Made by a program: the position numbers and the translations under genes
In this document: positions 24,155 through 33,223 of the stretch, one piece after another
Position numbering within the stretch: the stretch's first letter is position 1
Layout: each line of letters begins with the position of its first letter
Assembly (NCBI RefSeq): GCF_017875235.1
Contig: NZ_JAGGMI010000010.1
Location: forward strand, 1 to 64,000
Direction: 5' to 3'
DNA: 64,000 nucleotides
DNA from: Asticcacaulis solisilvae
Lineage (GTDB): Bacteria > Pseudomonadota > Alphaproteobacteria > Caulobacterales > Caulobacteraceae
Notes under the pieces: model-generated
Told to the model about the DNA's origin: nothing
What the model saw: the letters and a program-made list of their open reading frames with translations, nothing else
The model's database searches: none

Positions 24155-26059
24155 ATGTCCTTCCGCCGAATTGCCCTTGTCACCACCGCCCTGGCGCTTC
24201 TTGCCGGCGGCGCTTCCGCTCAGAATGCGCGCAAGCTGGAAACGCTCGACCGCGGCGCCGTCGCTGTCGCCACCGGCAATGGCGTCCTTGTCAGCTGGCG
24301 CATCCTGAACAGCGATACTGCCAACCAGACCTACGACGTTTGGCGCGACGGCAAGAAGGTCAAGACCATCAAGGGCGTGAGCAACTGGCTTGACGCCAAG
24401 GGTGTCGCGGGTTCCAGCTATCAGATCAAGGCCGGCAAGGAGACCTCCGCGGTCGTCAAGCCGTGGGCCAACGGCTATCTCGAAATCCCGCTCGATGTCC
24501 CGGCCGGCGGCACCACGCCCGACGGCAAGGCCTATACCTACACCGCCAACGACGCCTCGACCGGCGACCTGGACGGCGACGGCGACTACGAAATCATCCT
24601 GAAGTGGGATCCGACCAACGCCCAGGACAACAGCCGCGCCGGCTATACCGGACCGGTCCTGCTCGACGCCTACACGCTGGAAGGCAAGAAGCTGTGGCGC
24701 ATCGACCTGGGCCGCAATATCCGCGCCGGCGCCCACTACACGCAGTTCTTGGTCGAAGACTTCGACGGCGACGGCAAGTCCGAACTGATCGTCAAGACCG
24801 CCGACGGCTCGAAGGACGCCCAGGGCAAGGTTATCGGAGATGCCCATGCCGACTGGGTTTCAACCGGCGGTGAACTGGAGCAGACCGACCGCACCGGCTC
24901 GGTACAGACGCCCGACGGCAAGCTGATGGCGCAGTTCCAGGGCCGCATCCTGAAGGGCCCCGAATACCTAAGCGTCTTTGAAGGCGTCAGCGGCCGCGTC
25001 CTCGACACTGTCCCTTACTGGCCGACACGCGTGCCCGAAGGCGACACGGCGACGCCGGAACGCCTGAAGGAGATCTGGGGCGACGGTTACGGCAACCGCT
25101 CAGAACGCTATCTGGCCGGTGTGGCTTGGCTCGACGGCGCCCTGCCCTCGGCGGTCATGGCACGCGGTTATTACGGGCGTACAACCTTGGCCGCCTACGA
25201 CTATCGCAGCGGTAAGCTAAGCCAGCGCTGGACCTTCGATTCGACCGCACCCGGTGTGCCCGAAGGCTTCAGCGGCCAGGGCAACCACCAGCTCAGCGTC
25301 GCCGATGTCGATGCGGACGGCCGCGATGAAATCATCTACGGCGCGATGGCGCTCGACGACACGGGCAAGCCGCTGTGGACCGCCAAGCTGTTCCACGGCG
25401 ACGCCATGCACGTCAGTGACCTCGATCCGACACGCCCGGGCTTGGAAAAGTTTGGCGTGCACGAAAGCCCAAAGGCGAACGGCAACAAAGGCTCGGCGCT
25501 TCTCGACGCCCGCACCGGGGAAGTCCTATGGACGACCTACACCGACAAGGATACAGGCCGCGGCGTGGCGGCGGACATTGATCCGCGCTATCCCGGCGCC
25601 GAGGCCTGGGCGTCGAACGGCGGCAACCTCTATAATATCAAGGGCGAGGTCATCGGCGACAAGCGGCCGCGCCAGATGAACTTCGCCATCTGGTGGGATG
25701 GCGACCCGTTGCGCGAGATGCTCGACAACATCACTATTTCCAAATGGGACTGGAATACCGGCGAGACCCGACCGCTGCTCCAGGCTGACGGCATGGCGTC
25801 AAACAATGGTACCAAGGCCACGCCGGCACTGCAGGCTGATATTTTGGGTGACTGGCGCGAGGAGGTCGTGTTGCGCAAGGCCGACAATACCGCCTTGCGT
25901 ATCTACTCGACTCCCATCCCGTCGGATATCGGCCTGGTGACGCTCATGCAGGACCCGCAATATCGCGCGGCCGTGGCCTGGCAGAACACAGCCTATAACC
26001 AGCCGCCGCACCCCAGCTTCTATATCGGCGAAGGCTTCAAGGCGCCCGCCAGGAAGTAA
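24155..26059 (+). CDS. Secreted rhamnogalacturonan lyase, PL11 family
   Basis: A 634-aa exported enzyme with signal peptide MSFRRIALV...GGASAQ (about 22 residues). The sequence follows the YesW/YesX family: an N-terminal beta domain (RKLETLDRGAVAV...GVLVSWR), then an eight-bladed propeller with repeated calcium loops (DLDGDGDYEI, DFDGDGKSEL, DVDADGRDEI), and C-terminal SNNGTKATPALQADILGDWREEVV. PL11 lyases cut rhamnogalacturonan I of pectin by beta-elimination. It stands as a single gene closed by a terminator that lies inside the end of the opposing gene. Confidence 0.94.
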   Translation: MSFRRIALVTTALALLAGGASAQNARKLETLDRGAVAVATGNGVLVSWRILNSDTANQTYDVWRDGKKVKTIKGVSNWLDAKGVAGSSYQIKAGKETSAVVKPWANGYLEIPLDVPAGGTTPDGKAYTYTANDASTGDLDGDGDYEIILKWDPTNAQDNSRAGYTGPVLLDAYTLEGKKLWRIDLGRNIRAGAHYTQFLVEDFDGDGKSELIVKTADGSKDAQGKVIGDAHADWVSTGGELEQTDRTGSVQTPDGKLMAQFQGRILKGPEYLSVFEGVSGRVLDTVPYWPTRVPEGDTATPERLKEIWGDGYGNRSERYLAGVAWLDGALPSAVMARGYYGRTTLAAYDYRSGKLSQRWTFDSTAPGVPEGFSGQGNHQLSVADVDADGRDEIIYGAMALDDTGKPLWTAKLFHGDAMHVSDLDPTRPGLEKFGVHESPKANGNKGSALLDARTGEVLWTTYTDKDTGRGVAADIDPRYPGAEAWASNGGNLYNIKGEVIGDKRPRQMNFAIWWDGDPLREMLDNITISKWDWNTGETRPLLQADGMASNNGTKATPALQADILGDWREEVVLRKADNTALRIYSTPIPSDIGLVTLMQDPQYRAAVAWQNTAYNQPPHPSFYIGEGFKAPARK

Positions 26060-26071
26060 CGCCAACCACAA

Positions 26072-28051
26072 TTACCCCGCGGCCCGAATTTCCGTTCGGG
26101 CCGTTTCTTTTTGCGTATCCGGGGGCCGAACGTCTGCCTGTGCCGTTTCCCTCCGCAGATAGCCGCCGACCTCTCCCGCCGGCATCGGCCGCGAGAACAG
26201 GAAGCCCTGGATAAAGCGCGCCTTCACCTGCAACAGTTGGCTAAGTTCGCGCTCGGTCTCGACGCCTTCGATGACACAGTCGAGGTTCAGGTTGCGGCAC
26301 AGGTCGACAATCGTCTTGATGATCTTGACCGCGGTGTTGTTCTTCACCAGCTGTGTCACGAAGCTGCGGTCGATCTTGATTTTATCGACGGGCAGGCGGT
26401 GGATGTAGCTGAAGCTGGAATAGCCCGAGCCGAAGTCGTCGATTGCGATTCGGCAGCCCATGCCCTTCAGTTGCAACAGGGCGTCACAGGCCTGCTCGAA
26501 GTCGGTCAGCATCGCCGTTTCGGTGATTTCGAACTCGATACGGCGCGGATCGACGCCCGATCGTTTCACAGCTTCGCGGATATTGTTGATCGAAAGGCTT
26601 GACCGCAGGTCGCGCGCCGACAGGTTGAACGAGACACGCACGTGCGACGGCCACGCGGACACCTGGGCCAGCGCCTTTTCAAGCAGGATAAGCGTGACGT
26701 GGGTGATCAGGCCGGACCGTTCCGCCGCCTTGATGAAGACGTCGGGGCCGACATCGCCCAGTTGCGGGCTCGTCCAGCGCGCCAGGGCCTCAAAGCCGGT
26801 CGTCCGGCGCTCGATGGCATCAACCTGCGGCTGGAAGACGATGGACAGCTCCCTGTCCAGGTCGGCCGCGCGTAAGGACTGGTCGACGATGCTGAAGTCG
26901 TGCATCTCCGCTTCATGCGCCTTAGTGAACACGACCGGCGCACCACGCAGATTCTGCTTGGCAAAATAGAGGGCATAGTCGGCGCGTTCCAGCAATTGCG
27001 AGGCGGTCAAATGACTGTCGGCCGCGCGGACAAACCCCACAGAGGCCGAGATATTGGCCGCCACGCCACCGAGGAGATAGGTCTCACGCAGGCGATCGCA
27101 CAAGGTAGCGCCGAACGCCTGCAGGTCCCCGTCGGAGCGGCTGCCGGGCAGAATAACCGCGAATTCGTCGCCGCCTATACGCGCCGCGAAGCCATCGCCT
27201 CCGCAATGTTCGCCCAGGCGCTGAGCAACATGGATCAGCAGCTCATCCCCAACCGAATGGCCGTAGATGTCATTGACGGGCTTGAAGCCGTCGAGATCGA
27301 TCAGCGCCAGGTCGAAAGGCGCGCCATGACAGGTCTCGATCTGCCGGAAGAAGCTGCGGCGATTGGGCAGGCCGGTCAGGGCATCACAGTTCGCCATGGC
27401 CGAGGCCTCGGCGTGCAGTTTTTCCGCGACGATGCGCGCGCGGATGGCCTGGAACAGGGTATTGCGCACGACCAGCGAGATCATCATCACCACCGGCACG
27501 ATCAGGATGGCCAGCACCGCCGAGTCCTTGCCGACGATTGTCCCCTTCGTCACGGCGAAGCCGATCAGGGCCGCCAGGGTAGCTATGAAGCTCGGCAGCA
27601 TGACGCGCAGACGCACGCTGGTGGCGCCAAAAATCAGGGCAAGGAAGGCGAAATAGACCAGCCGCTGCGGATCGTAGTGGAGAAACTGGTAGATAACCGG
27701 ATTGACAAGCAGCAGCGCATTGACCGTCGCACTGGCGATATCAAGACGCAGAAGGCTTTTCGTGTTCCGCAGGTAACGGAAATAGAAGAAGAAGCTGGCG
27801 GCCGAATTCATGATGGACAAGGCCAGCAGGATGGCGAGATCGGTGCCGGTTTCCGTCTGGAAACGGTTATAGACGACGATGCTGTAATAGACGCCCGTGA
27901 TCAGGCAGAAGGTGCGGACAATCGGCACGATGGCATCGAATTCGTCCGCCGGCGTCAACCCTTTCGGCGCCGCAAAGCCGTGGTTGCGAAAGAAGCCAAG
28001 GATCCGGTTTACCCGGCCGCGCCATGGGCGCTCCGCCTTTTGTTCACCCAC
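26072..28051 (-). CDS. Membrane-bound GGDEF-EAL c-di-GMP enzyme (paralogue A)
   Basis: A 659-aa protein starting at GTG. Residues about 45-200 contain five or six membrane helices; GGDEF (293-297) lies in a complete diguanylate cyclase domain (LDGFKPVNDIYGHSVGDELL before it). EAL (421-423) lies in a phosphodiesterase domain with EITETAM, DDFGSGYSS, KIDRSFV and EGVE all kept, so both activities look possible. The RxxD inhibitory site before GGDEF is missing. It is the second of two adjacent paralogues, 93 bp after the other, both read leftward. The input signal would be sensed by the membrane part. Confidence 0.92.
   Translation of the reverse strand: MGEQKAERPWRGRVNRILGFFRNHGFAAPKGLTPADEFDAIVPIVRTFCLITGVYYSIVVYNRFQTETGTDLAILLALSIMNSAASFFFYFRYLRNTKSLLRLDIASATVNALLLVNPVIYQFLHYDPQRLVYFAFLALIFGATSVRLRVMLPSFIATLAALIGFAVTKGTIVGKDSAVLAILIVPVVMMISLVVRNTLFQAIRARIVAEKLHAEASAMANCDALTGLPNRRSFFRQIETCHGAPFDLALIDLDGFKPVNDIYGHSVGDELLIHVAQRLGEHCGGDGFAARIGGDEFAVILPGSRSDGDLQAFGATLCDRLRETYLLGGVAANISASVGFVRAADSHLTASQLLERADYALYFAKQNLRGAPVVFTKAHEAEMHDFSIVDQSLRAADLDRELSIVFQPQVDAIERRTTGFEALARWTSPQLGDVGPDVFIKAAERSGLITHVTLILLEKALAQVSAWPSHVRVSFNLSARDLRSSLSINNIREAVKRSGVDPRRIEFEITETAMLTDFEQACDALLQLKGMGCRIAIDDFGSGYSSFSYIHRLPVDKIKIDRSFVTQLVKNNTAVKIIKTIVDLCRNLNLDCVIEGVETERELSQLLQVKARFIQGFLFSRPMPAGEVGGYLRRETAQADVRPPDTQKETARTEIRAAG
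26080..26112 (+). terminator. Intrinsic terminator after the PL11 lyase
   Basis: CGGCCCGAA (26080-26088) and TTCGGGCCG (26095-26103) form a 9-bp stem with a 6-nt loop, followed by TTTCTTTTT. It lies within the last codons of the opposing GGDEF-EAL gene. Confidence 0.8.
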
Positions 28052-28144
28052 AGCTCTGCCAACCCCTTGTTTCCTTGACGTTGTGTAACAGATATCCTTG
28101 AAAGAAAGCCTAATGCCTGTGTAGACTACTCTACATATCTGCCG

Positions 28145-30055
28145 TCATACCGCCCGACGAAGCGGTTCAGGCTGCGCGTTGTGCTCGGCCGCCAGGTAGC
28201 TTGGGATTGCATCCGGCCCCATTGGACGCGCGAACAGATAGCCCTGAACATAGCGGGCATTGATTTCGCGCAGCGCCGCGCACTCCGCCTCGGTTTCGAC
28301 GCCTTCGACAATGTGTTCCAGCCCCAGATTGCCGCACAGGTCGATCATGGTCTTGACGATCATCCGCGTCTGGCTGCTGGCGATCTGGGTGATGAAGGAC
28401 CGGTCGATCTTCAGCGTGTCGATCGGCAGACGGTGCAGGTAGCTGAAGCTGGAAAAACCCGAGCCGAAATCGTCGAGGGCGATCCTGACACCCAGCCCTT
28501 TCAAGGCATTCAATCCTTTCAATGCCTGGTCGAAATCCGTCATCATCGCCGTTTCGGTGATCTCGAATTCGATACGACTGGCGGCGACGCCACTCGACAG
28601 CACGATGTCGCGGATGGCCTCGATGGCGCGCCACGAATGCAGGTCGCGCGTCGACAGGTTGAAGGTGACGAACAGGTCTTCGGGCCACTCGCGCACGGCC
28701 GTCAGCGTCTTGCGCAGCAGGATTTCGGTCAGCTTGCCGATCGTGCCCGACCGCTCGGCGGCCTGGATGAAGACGTCAGGCGTGACGGCACCGAGTTGCG
28801 GGCTGTTCCAGCGCGCCAGGGCCTCGAATCCCACCGTCCGCTGGGTCCGGAGGTCGTATTGCGGCTGGAAGACGATATGCATTTCCGCGTTCAGGTCGCC
28901 ATTGCGCAGGGCGGTGTCGACGCGGTTGAAATCGCGCATCTCGCCTTCGTGACGGGCGTCGAATATGACGATTTCGCCCCGGGCATTGGCCTTGGCGCGA
29001 TAGAGGGCATAGTCGGCGCGTTCAAGAAGCTGCGTTCCGCTGGCCTTTTCACTGCCGGCGCGCACCACGCCGATCGATCCGGACAGGCTGGCGGTGGCGC
29101 CGCCGAGATGAAACGGCTGGCGCAGGCTGCCACAGATCTGGCGCCCCAGCGCCAGCAGTTCGGCCTTGCCGCGGCGCGACGGCAGGATCAGTGCGAATTC
29201 ATCGCCGCCCAGGCGCGCGATGATGGCGTCGTCGGGACAGGCAGCCTGGAGTCTGTGGCCAACCTCGACCAGGACGGCGTCGCCGGCGGCATGGCCATAG
29301 ACGTCGTTGATGGGCTTGAAGCCATCCAGGTCGACCAGTCCCAGATCGAAGGGTTGGCCTACGCGCAGGCGCTCTTCCAGTTCAGCGAAAAAGCTCCGCC
29401 GGTTGGGCAGGCCGGTCAGGGCGTCGTTGTGCGCCAGCGCCGAGGCTTCGTCGCGATGGCGATCGGCCATGACGCGGGCGCGGACCGCCTTGAGGATGGT
29501 GATCCTGAGGATGACGCTCATGCACAGGCCGGTCATCAGCGCCGTCAGCGCAATCCAGGCATATTGTTCGATATGGCCGGGCTCGCGTCCGGCGGCGATC
29601 ATGGCGAAGGTGGTCACACTGACCAGGGCGGCCGGCAGGACGACGCGCGTCGAAACGCCGGATATTGCGAAGATCGGCAGGATCAGGGCGAAGTAGATCA
29701 GCTTGAGTGGATCATAAAGGACAGCGATGTCTATGGCCGTATTGTAGAACAGCAGGAAGTTGGCGATATGGCCCGCCACGATCAGCCGGCGCATGGAATG
29801 GGTCTGCCGCGTGTAGCGCAGTAGCAGCATCCCGGCGATGACCGAAACAAAGGCCGCCCCGGGCACGACGCCCCAGTCGCCGGGTACGCGATAGGTCAAT
29901 CCATTGACCACATAGTAGGCCACGAGCGCCCAGAGATAGCCCCGTACGACGGGCCGCATGGTGGCCGCCAGTTCACGGCGCATCACGGCCGCGTCAGCGC
30001 TGTCCGGGCGGCGGGTCCGCTGGCGCCAGATGATCCTGTTGCTTAAGTCCTTCAT
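28145..30055 (-). CDS. Membrane-bound GGDEF-EAL c-di-GMP enzyme (paralogue B)
   Basis: A 636-aa protein from the ATG at 30055 (a TTG at 30133 would add 26 residues of unlikely N-terminus). Same plan as its neighbour: a six-helix membrane region (about 35-200 of this form), GGDEF with RLGGDEFALIL, EAL with GFEALARW, EITETAM, DDFGSGFSS, IDRSFI and EGVE. The RxxD I-site is absent. The two proteins share sequence along their full length, so they arose by tandem duplication. Both catalytic motifs are intact, so net cyclase or phosphodiesterase direction must depend on signal input. Confidence 0.92.
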   Translation of the reverse strand: MKDLSNRIIWRQRTRRPDSADAAVMRRELAATMRPVVRGYLWALVAYYVVNGLTYRVPGDWGVVPGAAFVSVIAGMLLLRYTRQTHSMRRLIVAGHIANFLLFYNTAIDIAVLYDPLKLIYFALILPIFAISGVSTRVVLPAALVSVTTFAMIAAGREPGHIEQYAWIALTALMTGLCMSVILRITILKAVRARVMADRHRDEASALAHNDALTGLPNRRSFFAELEERLRVGQPFDLGLVDLDGFKPINDVYGHAAGDAVLVEVGHRLQAACPDDAIIARLGGDEFALILPSRRGKAELLALGRQICGSLRQPFHLGGATASLSGSIGVVRAGSEKASGTQLLERADYALYRAKANARGEIVIFDARHEGEMRDFNRVDTALRNGDLNAEMHIVFQPQYDLRTQRTVGFEALARWNSPQLGAVTPDVFIQAAERSGTIGKLTEILLRKTLTAVREWPEDLFVTFNLSTRDLHSWRAIEAIRDIVLSSGVAASRIEFEITETAMMTDFDQALKGLNALKGLGVRIALDDFGSGFSSFSYLHRLPIDTLKIDRSFITQIASSQTRMIVKTMIDLCGNLGLEHIVEGVETEAECAALREINARYVQGYLFARPMGPDAIPSYLAAEHNAQPEPLRRAV

Positions 30056-30232
30056 CCCTGAGCCAAGCCGCGCACAATCGATTGTAAACTGCCTCACAAT
30101 GGAGAACGGCAACTGCGACACAGGAACACCCAACTCTACGCCTACACAAACAGGGGTAATGGGTTTAACCGCTGGCCGGTCAACGCAATGCTAAGCGATG
30201 TGGTTAAAGCCCGGGCTGTTCGTATCAATTTG

Positions 30233-30258
30233 TCACAAACGAGACTTGCCTTGTGACG
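30233..30258. repeat. 7-bp inverted repeat between the GGDEF-EAL gene and pmbA
   Basis: GTCACAA (30233-30239) and TTGTGAC (30252-30258) are perfect inverted halves 12 nt apart, 24 bp before the pmbA ATG and in the divergent promoter region. It may be an operator; no regulator is known. Confidence 0.35.
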
Positions 30259-30281
30259 GCGGGCGGGCCTATACCCATTTC

Positions 30282-31655
30282 ATGTTGCAAACGCGAAGCA
30301 AGCCCGTTTCCCGAACGCCTTTCGAACGCCTGAACGACGTGATCGAAGCCGCGAAAGCGCGCGGCGCCGACGCAGCCGAAGCGGTATTCGCCGAAAGCCG
30401 ATCCTTAAGCGTCAGCATCCGCAAAGGTGAACTCGAAACAGTCGAACGCGATGAGACGGCCGACCTGGGTCTGCGGGTGTTCGTCGGCCGGAAGCAGGCT
30501 GTCGTCTCGGTCTCCGAATTCTCGCCCCAGACCCTGGACCGCCTGGTCGAACGCGCCGTGGTCATGGCGTCCCTGGCGCCCGACGATCCCTATGCCAGCC
30601 TCGCCGATCCAGCCTGCCTTTACCGCTCCGGCGGTTCGGAAGACAGTCTGCAGATTTATGACGACACGCACCTGTCGGCCGAAACCCTGCAGAACCAGGC
30701 CCTGGCCATCGAAGCCGCCGGCCTCGAGGTCGATTCCCGCCTGCAGGGCGACGCGGCGTCCACCGGTTACAGCCAGAATTGCTGGCATATGCTGACCTCG
30801 GGTGGCTTTCGGGCGACGCACCACACCAGCCTGTTCTTCCTGTCCGGTCGCTTTATCGCCACCGGCGAAGACGGCGCCATGGAACGCGACGGCGAAGGCC
30901 GCAGCACACGGTTCGTCGAGGACCTGCCCAGCGTCATCGACATCGGCACCACCGCCGCCGAGCGCGCCATCAAGGCGCTGGGGGCGCGCAAAATACCTAC
31001 CCAGAAGGCCCCGGTCCTGTTCGACAAGCGCATCGCCAAGTCGCTGATCGGCCAGCTCCTGGGCGCGATTTCCGGCACGGCCATCGCGCGTGGCTCCAGC
31101 TTCCTCAAGGACAAGCTGGGCCAGCAACTGTTTCATCCGTCCATCCAGCTGATCGACGATCCGCTGCGCGTGCGCGGCCTCGGCTCCTGCCTGTTCGACG
31201 ACGAGGGTGTGGCGACCAGGCGCATGTCCCTGATCGAGGACGGCGTCCTGACGACGTGGCTGCTCAACACCGCTTCGGCACGGCAGTTAGGCATGACGAC
31301 AACGGGCCACGCCTCGCGCGGCCTGGCCAGCCCTCCGGGTGTCGGCGCGCACAATATCGTGCTTTCGGCCGGGCCCAGGTCCTGCGCCGAACTGTTGAAG
31401 GATGCCGGCAAGGGAGTGATCGTCACCTCGATGTTCGGCCCCAGCGTCAATTCCGATACCGGTGACTGGTCGGCCGGCGCCTCCGGCTTCTGGTTCGAAA
31501 ACGGCGAAATCCAGTATCCGGTCAACGAAATCACCGTTGCCGGCAACCTGATCGACATGTACCAGCGCCTCGTCCCGGCCTCCGACCTGGAAATCCGCGG
31601 CACAATGGATACGCCCAGCCTCCTCATCGATTCTCTAAGCGTCGGTGGCAAGTGA
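30282..31655 (+). CDS. pmbA: TldE/PmbA subunit of the TldD-TldE protease
   Basis: A 457-aa protein of the TldD/PmbA family. In E. coli, TldD and TldE form a metalloprotease complex involved in microcin B17 maturation and CcdA turnover. Features are the N-terminal helical region with ARGADAAEAVFAESRSLSVSIRKGELE and the C-terminal beta domain with GLASPPGVGAHNIVLSAG and NSDTGDWSAGASGFWFENGEI. The zinc motif HExxxH belongs to TldD, and none is seen here, which marks this as the TldE/PmbA partner. The stop codon shares one base with the next start. Confidence 0.93.
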   Translation: MLQTRSKPVSRTPFERLNDVIEAAKARGADAAEAVFAESRSLSVSIRKGELETVERDETADLGLRVFVGRKQAVVSVSEFSPQTLDRLVERAVVMASLAPDDPYASLADPACLYRSGGSEDSLQIYDDTHLSAETLQNQALAIEAAGLEVDSRLQGDAASTGYSQNCWHMLTSGGFRATHHTSLFFLSGRFIATGEDGAMERDGEGRSTRFVEDLPSVIDIGTTAAERAIKALGARKIPTQKAPVLFDKRIAKSLIGQLLGAISGTAIARGSSFLKDKLGQQLFHPSIQLIDDPLRVRGLGSCLFDDEGVATRRMSLIEDGVLTTWLLNTASARQLGMTTTGHASRGLASPPGVGAHNIVLSAGPRSCAELLKDAGKGVIVTSMFGPSVNSDTGDWSAGASGFWFENGEIQYPVNEITVAGNLIDMYQRLVPASDLEIRGTMDTPSLLIDSLSVGGK

Positions 31656-32461
31656 TGGCAAGCGCCGTGGCGGCCACCGATCTTGACCTGATCATAGACA
31701 AGGTGCGCCGCGCCGGCGCCCTGGCGCAGCACCTCAAGGCGCACGGCCTGATCACCAGCTTCAAGGCCGACGGGTCCATCGTCACCAATGCCGATACCGA
31801 GGTCAATCTCTGGCTCAAGGAAGCGTTGCTCGAGGCGCGCCCCGACTATGGCTGGCAGAGCGAGGAATCGCCCGACAATGCCGAACGCCTTAACGCCGCG
31901 CGGACCTTCGTGCTCGACCCGATCGACGGCACCATGGGCCTGTCGAAGGGCAGCCCCTACTGGACGATCGCCCTGGCCATTGTCGAGGCCGGACGCCCCA
32001 TAGCGGCCGTCGTCTATGCGCCTGACGCCCATGAACTGTTCAGCGCGGCGGCTGGCCAAGGCACGAAGCTCAACGACCAGCCCGTCCACGCCCGCGACCG
32101 CCAGACCCTGGAGGACGCCGAAGTCGTCGGCGATTCCCGCCTGTTCAGCCGCGACATCTGGCCGGAAACCTGGCCGCGCCTCAGCGTCCAGTCACGTCCA
32201 TCGGTCGCCTACCGCATGTGCGTCGTGGCCGCCGGCCGCGCTGACTTCACCATGGCGCTGACGCCCAAGCGCGACTGGGATGTGGCCGCCGCGACCCTGA
32301 TCGCCCAGGAGGCCGGCGCCGTTGTCTCCGATCATTTGGGAAATCCTTACGGTTTCAATGCCAAGGATAGCCTCAAACCCAGCCTGATCTGTTCCGGTCC
32401 GGCGCTGTTTCCGGAAATCATCCGGCGCTGCGCCCACCTGCTGACGCTGGAAAACCCCTAA
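31655..32461 (+). CDS. Inositol monophosphatase/CysQ-family phosphatase
   Basis: A 268-aa magnesium-dependent phosphatase. Metal ligands are in the EE at 70-71 (WQSEESPD), DPIDGT (Asp88, Asp91) and WDVAAATLIAQEAGA near the end. The family hydrolyses inositol phosphates, fructose bisphosphate or 3'-phosphoadenosine 5'-phosphate (CysQ). In alphaproteobacteria the gene beside PmbA is usually annotated as a 3'(2'),5'-bisphosphate nucleotidase; that fits but is not proven. It starts at the ATG overlapping the pmbA stop by one base. Confidence 0.9.
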   Translation: MASAVAATDLDLIIDKVRRAGALAQHLKAHGLITSFKADGSIVTNADTEVNLWLKEALLEARPDYGWQSEESPDNAERLNAARTFVLDPIDGTMGLSKGSPYWTIALAIVEAGRPIAAVVYAPDAHELFSAAAGQGTKLNDQPVHARDRQTLEDAEVVGDSRLFSRDIWPETWPRLSVQSRPSVAYRMCVVAAGRADFTMALTPKRDWDVAAATLIAQEAGAVVSDHLGNPYGFNAKDSLKPSLICSGPALFPEIIRRCAHLLTLENP

Positions 32462-32488
32462 AACATACCTGACTATTTGAGTGATACC

Positions 32489-32719
32489 ATGAGCGACAAG
32501 CAACTTCTCCACCTCGTCATCGGCGGCGAACTGCAGGACCTGAACGGCACGACCTTCAAGGACCTGAAGGCGATCGAATTCGTCGGCGCCTATCCGAACA
32601 ATGCCGAAGCCGTCAAGGCGTGGCGCACCAAGGCACAGTCCACCGTCGACAACGCCCTGATGCGCTATTTCGTCATCCATGCGCACAAGCTGATCGACCC
32701 AGCGACCGAAGGAGAATGA
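32489..32719 (+). CDS. DUF4170 small protein
   Basis: A 76-aa protein of the DUF4170 family, recognised by LHLVIGGELQDLNG, FKDLKAIEFVGAYPN and ALMRYFVIHAHKLI. Function unknown. The family is essentially alphaproteobacterial and usually lies beside the same phosphatase and lipid A genes, which is the context here. Its stop abuts the stop of the opposing CYTH gene with no gap. Confidence 0.85.
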   Translation: MSDKQLLHLVIGGELQDLNGTTFKDLKAIEFVGAYPNNAEAVKAWRTKAQSTVDNALMRYFVIHAHKLIDPATEGE

Positions 32720-33223
32720 TCAGGCGTCGGCCAGACGATACAGATCGGCCGCATAGCCCTTGTTGGACAGCTTCTTGTTCGTAAAACGATTGTCGGCGGC
32801 GTCCACCGCGTGGATGATGCCGCCGGCGATCTCCGCCGGGATATGATCCGGCGCCGCCTGGCCGCGCGGCAGTTCGGCCTCGGCCATGACGAAATAGACC
32901 TGGCCGTTCTCGTCGCGCAGGAAATCGACCACCCATTCGACTTCACCCGTCAATAGAACGTAGCGCGTCTTGACGATGCGCTGGGTGGACAGTGGCCATA
33001 GCAGGCTGAAATCGTCTTCGGAAATGGCCGTTTCGATCTCGACCAGTTCGCCCGCCTGCGGCGCCCACTTTTTGTAGGTGAAGATGTAGTCGCCGTCGCG
33101 CTGGCGGATGCGCGGACCGTCGTCGAGATAGCCCTGGCGGACGTCGTGCCTGGTCCATCCCCTCAAATGTCCCGCGTCGAAGGCGATGTCCAGCACGTAT
33201 TTGCGTTCGTTTTCGACCGGCAT
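32720..33223 (-). CDS. CYTH-domain (triphosphate tunnel metalloenzyme-like) protein
   Basis: A 167-aa protein with the defining N-terminal ENERKY, that is the ExExK motif (Glu4, Glu6, Lys8) of CYTH domains. The rest alternates acidic and basic strands (GPRIRQRDGDYIFTYK, ELVEIETAISEDDF, RIVKTRYVL, AEAELPRG) that line a triphosphate-binding tunnel. Members hydrolyse inorganic triphosphate or thiamine triphosphate, or make cAMP; nothing here tells which. Its ATG shares one base with the stop of the upstream phosphatase gene, so the two are co-translated. Confidence 0.85.
   Translation of the reverse strand: MPVENERKYVLDIAFDAGHLRGWTRHDVRQGYLDDGPRIRQRDGDYIFTYKKWAPQAGELVEIETAISEDDFSLLWPLSTQRIVKTRYVLLTGEVEWVVDFLRDENGQVYFVMAEAELPRGQAAPDHIPAEIAGGIIHAVDAADNRFTNKKLSNKGYAADLYRLADA

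Noticed and set aside
26900-30055. Long plus-strand frames opposite the two GGDEF-EAL genes (392 and 547 codons)
   Set aside because: Both are mirror-frame artefacts of GC-rich coding DNA; they lack motifs and overlap genes with intact catalytic residues.
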